Assembly (NCBI RefSeq): GCF_003667705.1
Contig: NZ_CP033019.1
Location: 4,774,001-4,838,000, forward strand
Direction: 5' to 3'
DNA length: 64,000 nt
Source: Janthinobacterium agaricidamnosum
GTDB taxonomy: Bacteria; Pseudomonadota; Gammaproteobacteria; Burkholderiales; Burkholderiaceae_D
A program made the translations under genes and the position numbers. The notes under the pieces are model-generated. The model saw only the letters and a program-made list of their open reading frames with translations. It was not told the DNA's origin and made no database searches. Each line of letters begins with the position of its first letter. Within the stretch, counting starts at the first letter, position 1. Of this stretch, positions 57,449 to 64,000 are shown piece by piece.

Positions 57449-58131
57449 GCGCCGGCACCCGATTGGGTGGATGATTCGCCCTGCTGGTCGATCACATAGC
57501 CGACGCCGCGCACGGTACGGATATAGCCTTCGCCTATCTTGCGGCGCAGGTTGCCCATATGCACGTCAAGGGTATTGCTGGCATTGGCCAGCCCGCCGGG
57601 CAGGATATGTTCTTCCAGCACGCGGCGCGTGATGACCCGGTTGGCGCGCATCAGCAAGGTCTTCAGCAAGGCATATTCACTGGCCGTAAGCTCCACGGGC
57701 CGGCCATGCACGCTGACACGGCGCGTGGGCACCTGCAGCAGCAGGCCGCGCAACTCGATGGTGTCGCCGTCGAAGCCATAGCTGCGGCGCGCCAGGGCGC
57801 GCACGCGCGACAGCAGCTCGGCCAGCACGAAGGGCTTCACCAGGTAATCGTCGGCGCCGCCATCGAGGCCCCGCAAGCGCTGTTCCAGCGTGTCGCGGGC
57901 GCTGAGGATCAGCACCGGCAAGCGGGCCGCGCGCAGCCGGGCCAGCAAATCGAGGCCATCGCCATCGGGCAAGCCCAGGTCCAGCAGCACCAGTTCGCAA
58001 CTGTCGTGCTCGATGCTGCGCGCCGCATCCTCCAGGCTGCGCACCCAGACCACTTGCATGCCCTGGTCGCGCAAGGCGATCCGCACGCCGTTGCCCAGGT
58101 CCATATCATCTTCAATCAGCAATATCTTCAT
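57445..58131 (-). CDS. QseB/PmrA-like OmpR-family response regulator
   Basis: The protein has 228 residues from ATG 58131: receiver with EDD (7-9), phospho-acceptor Asp51 (LVLLDLGLPDGDGLDLL) and KPF lysine; winged-helix domain with ELTASEYALLKTLLMRANRV and TLDVHMGNLRRKI, the OmpR family pattern. It is the first gene of the operon with the QseC-like kinase. A phased array of CTTAAT-like half-sites in the divergent promoter region fits its class of binding site. Confidence 0.93.
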   Translation of the reverse strand: MKILLIEDDMDLGNGVRIALRDQGMQVVWVRSLEDAARSIEHDSCELVLLDLGLPDGDGLDLLARLRAARLPVLILSARDTLEQRLRGLDGGADDYLVKPFVLAELLSRVRALARRSYGFDGDTIELRGLLLQVPTRRVSVHGRPVELTASEYALLKTLLMRANRVITRRVLEEHILPGGLANASNTLDVHMGNLRRKIGEGYIRTVRGVGYVIDQQGESSTQSGAGA

Positions 58132-58178
58132 GGTGGGTATTAAACCACCGCAAGCTGAAGAAAGGGTAAAGAAGCGCT

Positions 58179-58217
58179 CTTCATGCAATCTTAATAAAAG
58201 GCTCATTTTTCCTTCAT
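58179..58217 (+). promoter_or_regulatory. Phased direct-repeat array, probable OmpR-type binding site before mipA
   Basis: Four half-sites stand at exact 11-base steps: CTTCAT (58179), CTTAAT (58190), GCTCAT (58201) and CTTCAT (58212). The first two with a 5-base gap match the PmrA/QseB box (CTTAAT-N5-CTTAAT). A GATACT -10-like element follows at 58228, so the last half-site would lie at the -35 region, as for an activator. The -10 element and order are my reading; no binding data. Confidence 0.62.
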
Positions 58218-58287
58218 GGCAAGGACAGATACTACCGGCAGTCAATCGAGCCACTCCGGACTCGGTTCTCATCTGACGGAAAACTCC

Positions 58288-59109
58288 ATGCACGCACCCA
58301 CAACCCTGCTGACCTCGCTGGCACTTGCCAGCGGCATGATCCTCAACCCGCTGGCCGCCGCGGCGGCCGAACCGCCGGCGGAAAATGTCTTCACCATCGG
58401 CGGCGGCGTCGCCGCCGTCTCCAGCTATTCCGGCGCCGACAAGCTGTCGGCCTCGCCGCTGATCATCCTCGATTACGCCATGGCCAATGGCCTGTTCTTC
58501 AGCACGTCGCGCGGCATCGGCTATGGCGGCCAGGCAGGCCCCTTCAGCTACAGCGCCGCACTGGGCTACCGCGGCAACCGCGAAGACCACAAGCGCACGG
58601 GCGCCAACGGCTGGGGCGGCAGCGATTACCTGAAGGGCATGGGCGAAGTCAAGGGCAACGCCAGCGCCCTGCTCAGTGCCGGTTATTCGCCTTTGCCGGG
58701 CCTGTCGCTGAGCGTCACGAGCGACATTCCCCTGTCGAACCGCGAAAATGGCGCGAACGTGCATTTCGGCGCCACAGGACAGATCTACGGCCGGGCCGAT
58801 GCCAAGGGCGTGCAGCAAGACAGCGTGACCATCGGCGGCCAGCTGGGCTGGGGCGAGCGCAAGTACGTGCAGACCATGTATGGCGTGACGGCCACCCAGG
58901 CCGCCAATACCTCGTTCAAGCAATACACGCCCAAGGGCGGTTTCTATGAAGCGCAAGCCACCGTCAACTGGGAACACCGCTTCGATGCACGCTGGGGCAT
59001 CAATACGCTGATCGGCGTCGAGAGCCGTCTGGGCGACGCGGCCAAGAGCCCCATCGTGCAGCGCAAGACATCGCCGATCGGCGCCGTGTATGTCACTTAC
59101 CGCTATTAA
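58288..59109 (+). CDS. mipA: MipA/OmpV-family outer-membrane protein
   Basis: The protein has 273 residues from ATG 58288. A signal peptide is cleaved after AAAAA-EPP. The barrel strands include GGGVAAVSSYSGADKLSASP and the family pattern YGVTATQAANTSFKQYTPKG, ending in a strand with terminal tyrosine (VTYRY). MipA/OmpV proteins are outer-membrane scaffolds for murein enzymes or porin-like proteins, often controlled by adjacent two-component systems. The divergent QseBC-like pair and the binding array support that control here. Confidence 0.9.
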   Translation: MHAPTTLLTSLALASGMILNPLAAAAAEPPAENVFTIGGGVAAVSSYSGADKLSASPLIILDYAMANGLFFSTSRGIGYGGQAGPFSYSAALGYRGNREDHKRTGANGWGGSDYLKGMGEVKGNASALLSAGYSPLPGLSLSVTSDIPLSNRENGANVHFGATGQIYGRADAKGVQQDSVTIGGQLGWGERKYVQTMYGVTATQAANTSFKQYTPKGGFYEAQATVNWEHRFDARWGINTLIGVESRLGDAAKSPIVQRKTSPIGAVYVTYRY

Positions 59110-59212
59110 CAACACGCGAACATAAGGGAAACCCGTACGCTGTTTCGCCAATTTACAGCGGATACGGGCATGGATAAGATTACACGGTTTTTCCACCACG
59201 GCCATCTTTTCC

Positions 59213-59752
59213 ATGCATGCATCGCGCCTTGCCCCGCAACGCACCCGCGCCCCGGACAGCGCCGAGGGCGCCTGCGGCAAGCCGGGCCAGGATACCTTGC
59301 TGCTGCTCTTGCCCGTCAAGCGCGCCAGCGACATCATCTACGGTGCGCGCTACGCCAGGCGCCTGCAGGAATGGGGCATCAAAGTATGCGTCAGCCTGTT
59401 GCACGTGACACCGGCGCCGCGACGCTGCGCCGATGGCCTGCCGCGGCACAGCGCCAACGAATGCGATGCCCTTGACCTGGCCACGCAGCACATGATGCAC
59501 GAGGCGGGACTCTACCTGAGCCGCTCTCATATCGATTTCAGCACCCACATTTTCGCCGGCGAGCCGCTGTTTACGATCCTCGATACGGCTGAGCTATTGG
59601 GTTGCCACGAAGTCGTCTTGCCAGCACACAAGCAAGGCGGCTGGCCGCGCCGGTTTTCAGGCGGACTGGCCGGCAAGCTGGCGCGGGGCAGCCGCGGCAC
59701 CACCATCCTGCTGGCAAACCACGAGGGCGTCAGCAGCCCTGTACCCGTCTGA
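59213..59752 (+). CDS. Universal-stress-protein-like protein
   Basis: The protein has 179 residues. After a polar lead of about 28 residues comes the Rossmann-like start DTLLLLLPVKRASDIIYGAR and, later, AGEPLFTILDTAELLGCHEV followed by VLPAHKQGG, which is the UspA-type helix/strand order. A normal ATP-binding G-x2-G-x9-G(S/T) motif is not clear (GGLAGKLARGSRGTTILL is a candidate). Fold assignment is tentative. It lies 104 bases after mipA, same strand. Confidence 0.62.
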   Translation: MHASRLAPQRTRAPDSAEGACGKPGQDTLLLLLPVKRASDIIYGARYARRLQEWGIKVCVSLLHVTPAPRRCADGLPRHSANECDALDLATQHMMHEAGLYLSRSHIDFSTHIFAGEPLFTILDTAELLGCHEVVLPAHKQGGWPRRFSGGLAGKLARGSRGTTILLANHEGVSSPVPV

Positions 59753-59783
59753 GCCGGAACGGCTTCGACGCTCCTCCTTTATC

Positions 59784-60797
59784 ATGGACATGCGCACGAT
59801 GATGCCAACTATTACCCTGTCTGACGGCTTGATGGCGATGCCGAGCGGCATGCGCCGCTGGCGTGAACTGCTCAAGCTGCATCTGCGCGCCCGCGTGCAA
59901 CAGCGCCAAACCCGACTATGGCTGCAACTGCTGAACTCGCATCCGGTGTTTCATGATCTGGTACATGCCTATCCGCACATGATCCACAAGGTCTACCGGC
60001 CTTACCTGAGCCTGACCTTGAATTGCCACCAGCGCGTGGAATTGCTGGCCGAACACTACCATTTCATCTTGCAGCAAGGCTGGGGCAAGCTGATGGCTCA
60101 AGCGGCGCACGGGCCCGTACGCCTGGGCACAGTGGCGGGCAAGTCGGGCGCGTCCTACCACCTGCAACTATGTTCGCTACATCCGATGGACCGCGAAGGC
60201 GAGATGGTGCTGCAACTGGTGGATGACGACGACGTCCTCTATTCGATCGCCTTTTCCTTCTTCGGCAGCCAGTTGCGCGCCACCCTGGGCATGCGCATCG
60301 GCTGCCTGCAAGGCCCGAAGGGCGAGGAAAGCGCACACCGCGTGCGCGAGGCAACGCGCGACTTGCACGGCATGCGTCCCAAGACCCTGATGGTGCGCCT
60401 GGTGCGCCAACTGGGGTACGAACATGGCTGCCGCAAGATGCTTCTTGTCGGCAATATCAACCGCGCCGTACACCACTCCGCCAAGAAAGGCCGTTTGTTC
60501 GCCGACTACAATGCGCTATGGCAAGAACTGGGTGCGCAAGTGCGCCAGGATGGCGATTTTGAGTTAGCGTGCGAAAACCTGCCCTTGCCGGCGCTGCAAG
60601 ACATTCCTTCCAAAAAACGCTCGGAAGCACGCAAGCGCCACGAATTGACGCTGGCCATGATCGCCAGCCTGCGCAGCGGCCTCGACGCCCATCGCAGCCC
60701 GATGCAAGCCGCCACGGCAGGTGCTGCGGCCGCCGCCAGCGAGGCGCGGAAAGCGGCCATGCTCGATGACGACGACTACGCTTCCGTTGTCGCCTGA
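59784..60797 (+). CDS. VirK/YbjX family protein (DUF535)
   Basis: The protein has 337 residues. It carries the DUF535 pattern (SLTLNCHQRVELLAEHYHFI, then IAFSFFGSQLRATLGMRIGC and GYEHGCRKMLLVGN), known from YbjX and Salmonella VirK, which are linked to resistance to cationic peptides and lipid remodelling. The C-terminus is Ala-rich. Several ATGs (59784, 59790, 59799) are possible starts; none has a clear ribosome site. Confidence 0.83.
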   Translation: MDMRTMMPTITLSDGLMAMPSGMRRWRELLKLHLRARVQQRQTRLWLQLLNSHPVFHDLVHAYPHMIHKVYRPYLSLTLNCHQRVELLAEHYHFILQQGWGKLMAQAAHGPVRLGTVAGKSGASYHLQLCSLHPMDREGEMVLQLVDDDDVLYSIAFSFFGSQLRATLGMRIGCLQGPKGEESAHRVREATRDLHGMRPKTLMVRLVRQLGYEHGCRKMLLVGNINRAVHHSAKKGRLFADYNALWQELGAQVRQDGDFELACENLPLPALQDIPSKKRSEARKRHELTLAMIASLRSGLDAHRSPMQAATAGAAAAASEARKAAMLDDDDYASVVA

Positions 60798-60915
60798 GCG
60801 CCGCCCCCACCTGCGGCACACGCTACAACCCGTGCGCGGCGCAATCCTGTTACGCTAGCGCTATCGGTACGCATTACGGTGCGCCGGTTCCCCCAACGCT
60901 TACTAGGAGGCATTC

Positions 60916-61146
60916 ATGCGCGTAGACATCTACCGCCGGGCCGAGCACGACGGCATTTTTTCCTACCTCGCCGTGCCGGAAGGAAAACTCATTCCGGAAG
61001 AAGTGACCAATACCGACTGGCAGCTCGAAGTACGCGCCAGCGAAGTGGCCGACGATGCCCAGATATTGCCGGACTACCATATCGAACAGCCGCACCAGCA
61101 GATCGCCGCCAAGGGCTATGCGATCACGGGCCTGAAAGACATGTAA
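60916..61146 (+). CDS. DUF6139-like small protein
   Basis: The protein has 76 residues, acidic (mixed beta/helix; YRRAEHDGIFSYLAVPEGKL). An AGGAGG ribosome site at 60905-60910 stands before the ATG, so the short gene is well supported. I recall it as DUF6139, a small family of Burkholderiales. No function is known. A terminator follows ten bases downstream, shared with dnaE. Confidence 0.75.
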   Translation: MRVDIYRRAEHDGIFSYLAVPEGKLIPEEVTNTDWQLEVRASEVADDAQILPDYHIEQPHQQIAAKGYAITGLKDM

Positions 61147-61150
61147 ACGT

Positions 61151-61189
61151 AAAAAAAGCCAAACCAGCATGTCTGCGGTTTGGCTTTGT
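61151..61189. terminator. Terminator shared by DUF6139 and dnaE genes
   Basis: AAAGCCAAACC (61155-61165) pairs with GGTTTGGCTTT (61177-61187). The A-run on the left gives a T-run on the minus strand, so it ends dnaE strongly; on the plus strand it is a hairpin with a short T-tract. Confidence 0.85.
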
Positions 61190-61211
61190 TGTCTGCGCCG
61201 GGCGGTGCCGG

Positions 61212-63998
61212 TCAGTATTCGACCGCCACCTCTTGCGCACCCAGCATCTGCTCCAGCGCCATCTGCAATTCATCCGATGGCGCCACTTTCCACTCGTCGC
61301 CAAACTGCAGCACGCAGCTGACGCCTTGCGGGCTGACCCGCGCGGCGATCGGCAAGCCCGTCTCGGCCCGGTGCGGCATGATCACGTCTCGGATGCGCTT
61401 GGCGTCCAGGGTGGCCGGCAAGGTCAGGCCCAGCTGGCGCCCATATTGCACGCGCGCGGCGATGATGTCGAAAGCGCTCTCGGCCGTGATCCGCAAGCCG
61501 CCCGAAAAACGGTCTTCCGATACCTTGCCCACGACGGCCAGGAATTCATCTTCCTTGAAGATTTTCCGGTTGGCGTCGAACAGTTCGCCATACACCGTCA
61601 CTTCCACCGTGCCGCTCTTGTCATCGAGCGTGACGATGAGGATCTTGCCGCGCTGCGTCATCTGCGTGCGCAAGCCCGTGATGACGCCGGCCATCATGCG
61701 CGGCTCGCGCGACGGCGACAGTTCCGACAATTTCGTGCGCGCGAAACGGCGCGCCTCGGGCGCATACGAATCGAACAGGTGGCCGGACAGGTAGAAGCCC
61801 AGCGCGATCTTTTCTTCCGTCAGGCGCTGTTTATCTGTCCACACGGGCACCTTGACGTACTCGGGCGGCGCCACCATGTCGCTGTCGTCGCCGCCGAACA
61901 GGCTCACCTGGTTGGCCGCCTTGGCCGCCTGGTCGGCGCATTCCATGGCGAACGCCACGGATGCGAGCAGAATGGCGCGGTCGACCTTCAGGCAGTCGAA
62001 CGCGCCGCTGCGGATCAGCGACTCGATGGTGCGGCGGTTGATCTGTTTTTTATCCACGCGCTTGCAGAAATCGAACAGGCTCGTGAATGGCCCGCCCGCC
62101 TCGCGCGCGGCGATGATGGCTTCGATGGCATTCTGGCCCGAGCCCTTCACGGCGCCCAGGCCGTAACGGATCTGCGTGACTTTCTTGCCGCTCACGGACG
62201 GCGGCGCGCCGCTCGGCGTGAAGCGGTAGTCCGATTCGTTGATATCGGGCGGCAACAAGGTCAGCTTGCAGATTTCCAGCGAGTCTTCCACCAGGATCTT
62301 GATCTTGTCCGTGTCGTCCATGGCCAGCGACAAGTTGGCGGCCATGAAGGCGGCCGTGTGGTGCGCCTTCAGATACGCCGTGTGGTACGACAGCAGGGCG
62401 TAGGCGGCGGCGTGCGATTTATTGAAACCGTAGCCGGCGAACTTTTCCATCAAATCGAAGATCTCGTCGGCCTTTTCCGCCGTCAAGCCGTCTTTCGCCG
62501 CACCGGCGCGGAAGATCTCGCGGTGCTCGGCCATCTCTTCGGCCTTCTTCTTGCCCATGGCGCGCCGCAGCATGTCGGCGCCGCCCAGCGAGTAGCCGCC
62601 GACGATCTGCGCCATCTGCATCACCTGCTCCTGATACACCATGATGCCGTAGGTTTCGGACAGAATCGATTCCGTGCGCGGATCGGGATAATCGAAACGT
62701 TCGCCGTGCTTGCGCTTGCAAAAATCCGGAATCAGGTCCATCGGGCCCGGACGGTACAGCGCCACGAGCGCGATAATGTCTTCAAAACGGTCGGGACGCG
62801 CGTCTTTCAGCATGCCCTGCATGCCGCGCGACTCGAGCTGGAACACGGCCACGGTCTTGGCCTTGGTCAGCAAGTCGTACGACGGCTTGTCGTTCAGCGG
62901 CAAGGTCGCCAGGTCGAAGTTCGCCTGCGCGGGATCGAGCTGCTTGATGTAGCGCACGGCGCGGTCGAGGATGGTCAGTGTGGTCAGACCCAAGAAGTCG
63001 AACTTCACGAGGCCGACGGCCTCCACGTCATCCTTGTCGTACTGCGACACGACGCCCGAATCGCCGCCCTGCGTGTACAGCGGACAGAAGTCCGTCAGCT
63101 TGCCCGGGGCGATCAGCACGCCCCCCGCGTGCATGCCGATATTGCGCGTGATGCCTTCGACCTGCTGCGCCAGGTCCAGCAGCTGCTTGACCTCTTCCTC
63201 GTTTTCCAGGCGCTCCTTGAGCAGCGGCTCTTCCTCGATGGCATCGGCGATCGACACGGGTTTACCGGGCTTGAACGGAATCAGCTTCGAGATGCCGTCG
63301 CAGAAGTTGTAGCCGAAATCCATCACGCGGCCCACGTCGCGGATCGCGCCCTTGGCCGCCATGGTACCGAAGGTGGCGATCTGCGAGACTGCCTCCTTGC
63401 CGTACAAATCCTTGACGTGCTGGATGACTCTGTCGCGCCCTTCCTGGCAAAAGTCGATATCGAAGTCGGGCATCGAGACGCGTTCGGGATTCAGGAAGCG
63501 CTCGAACAGCAGGTTGTATTGCAATGGATCAAGGTCGGTAATGAGCAGCGAATACGCCACCAGCGAACCGGCGCCCGAACCGCGGCCCGGACCGACGGGC
63601 ACGCCGTTTTCCTTGGCCCACTGGATAAACTCGGCCACGATGAGGAAGTAGCCGGGGAACTTCATGTTGCAAATCGTGTCTGTCTCGAATTTCAAACGCG
63701 ATTCGTAGCGCGGACGCTCCTTTTCGCGGCGCTCCGGGTCCGGATACAGCTGGATCAAACGCTTTTCCAGGCCGGCCTGCGATTCGGCCACGAGGAACTG
63801 GTCGATCGTCATGCCTGGCGGCGTGGGGAAGTTCGGCAATTGCGGCTTGCCCAGGGTCAAGGTCAGATTGCAGCGCTTGGCGATTTCCACGGAATTGGCC
63901 AGCGCGGCCGGGAGGTCGGCGAACAATTCCGCCATGTCGGCCTGCGACAGGAAGCGCTGGCTGTCATTGAAGCGTTTCACCCGCTTGGCGTTGGCCAG
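61212..63998 (-). CDS. dnaE: DNA polymerase III alpha subunit, C-terminal 928 residues (cut by window edge)
   Basis: The replicative polymerase runs off the right edge; the GTG at 63980 is internal (reading LANAKRV before it). Visible: the catalytic palm with GPGRGSGAGSLVAYSLLITD and PDFDIDFCQEGRDRVI (metal aspartates), later VALYRPGPMDLIPDF and VYQEQVMQMAQIVGGYSLGG, the helix-hairpin region, and the OB-fold near LRTQMTQRGKILIVTLDDKS. The N-terminal PHP domain lies outside. It is transcribed alone with a strong terminator. Confidence 0.98.
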   Translation of the reverse strand: MANAKRVKRFNDSQRFLSQADMAELFADLPAALANSVEIAKRCNLTLTLGKPQLPNFPTPPGMTIDQFLVAESQAGLEKRLIQLYPDPERREKERPRYESRLKFETDTICNMKFPGYFLIVAEFIQWAKENGVPVGPGRGSGAGSLVAYSLLITDLDPLQYNLLFERFLNPERVSMPDFDIDFCQEGRDRVIQHVKDLYGKEAVSQIATFGTMAAKGAIRDVGRVMDFGYNFCDGISKLIPFKPGKPVSIADAIEEEPLLKERLENEEEVKQLLDLAQQVEGITRNIGMHAGGVLIAPGKLTDFCPLYTQGGDSGVVSQYDKDDVEAVGLVKFDFLGLTTLTILDRAVRYIKQLDPAQANFDLATLPLNDKPSYDLLTKAKTVAVFQLESRGMQGMLKDARPDRFEDIIALVALYRPGPMDLIPDFCKRKHGERFDYPDPRTESILSETYGIMVYQEQVMQMAQIVGGYSLGGADMLRRAMGKKKAEEMAEHREIFRAGAAKDGLTAEKADEIFDLMEKFAGYGFNKSHAAAYALLSYHTAYLKAHHTAAFMAANLSLAMDDTDKIKILVEDSLEICKLTLLPPDINESDYRFTPSGAPPSVSGKKVTQIRYGLGAVKGSGQNAIEAIIAAREAGGPFTSLFDFCKRVDKKQINRRTIESLIRSGAFDCLKVDRAILLASVAFAMECADQAAKAANQVSLFGGDDSDMVAPPEYVKVPVWTDKQRLTEEKIALGFYLSGHLFDSYAPEARRFARTKLSELSPSREPRMMAGVITGLRTQMTQRGKILIVTLDDKSGTVEVTVYGELFDANRKIFKEDEFLAVVGKVSEDRFSGGLRITAESAFDIIAARVQYGRQLGLTLPATLDAKRIRDVIMPHRAETGLPIAARVSPQGVSCVLQFGDEWKVAPSDELQMALEQMLGAQEVAVEY

Positions 63999-64000
63999 CA

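Overview
The window is a GC-rich chromosomal segment with long open frames and little non-coding DNA. Gene content and protein style (NodT-type outer-membrane factors, a Gram-negative porin, MipA/OmpV, hemF-nadD-rsfS-rlmH-maf-rng order, LPS genes, DUF6139, XapX) point to a betaproteobacterium of the order Burkholderiales. Oxalobacteraceae such as Janthinobacterium or Massilia are the best guess. This rests on recalled gene content, not on a database search. I see no rRNA, phage, transposase, integrase or CRISPR array.

Region 1 (1-11250) is envelope and stress. It holds the 3' end of an RND efflux permease, an orphan lipoprotein, a membrane-anchored TPR protein, a complete minus-strand tripartite drug pump (MFS permease, HlyD adaptor, NodT outer-membrane channel), a large clade-2 catalase (KatE) preceded by a 24-residue hydrophobic peptide gene, a DUF883 membrane protein and a DoxX protein. 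Region 2 (11435-24273) looks accessory: an exported alpha/beta hydrolase, a soluble histidine kinase with a NarL-type regulator, XapX, a YcaC-type hydrolase, a second NarL-type regulator facing a 1024-residue propeller kinase, a DUF1275 protein, a YtcJ-type amidohydrolase followed by a porin, an AraC regulator and a cupin.

Region 3 (24294-44153) is mostly housekeeping: tRNA-Thr(CGT), fbp, pepN, a quinone oxidoreductase with a 39-residue membrane peptide overlapping its end, mgsA, a DMT transporter, a PhoD-like phosphatase, yebC, purD, a methyltransferase, then the tight run hemF-nadD-rsfS-rlmH-maf-rng. Region 4 (44156-49339) has a frameshifted AraC gene, a LysE-type exporter, two orphan proteins and a LacI regulator divergent from malic enzyme with two matching LacI-type operators between them.

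Region 5 (49576-53731) is LPS assembly: an O-antigen ligase-like protein, MsbA and a family 9 glycosyltransferase. Region 6 (53747-58217) has two minus-strand two-component systems: a MASE1 kinase with a FixJ-type regulator, and a QseC/QseB-like pair. The second is divergent from mipA, and the intergenic region carries four CTTAAT-like half-sites spaced exactly 11 bp apart. The window ends with a stress-protein-like gene, a VirK/YbjX protein, DUF6139 and dnaE running off the right edge.

The strongest candidates for something new are the phased half-site array before mipA, the pair of LacI operators at the malic enzyme, the two tiny membrane-peptide genes, the accessory cluster wired to two NarL-type systems, the alanine-rich insertion in PhoD and the long basic tail on RsfS. 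None of them amounts to a demonstrated new system from sequence alone.
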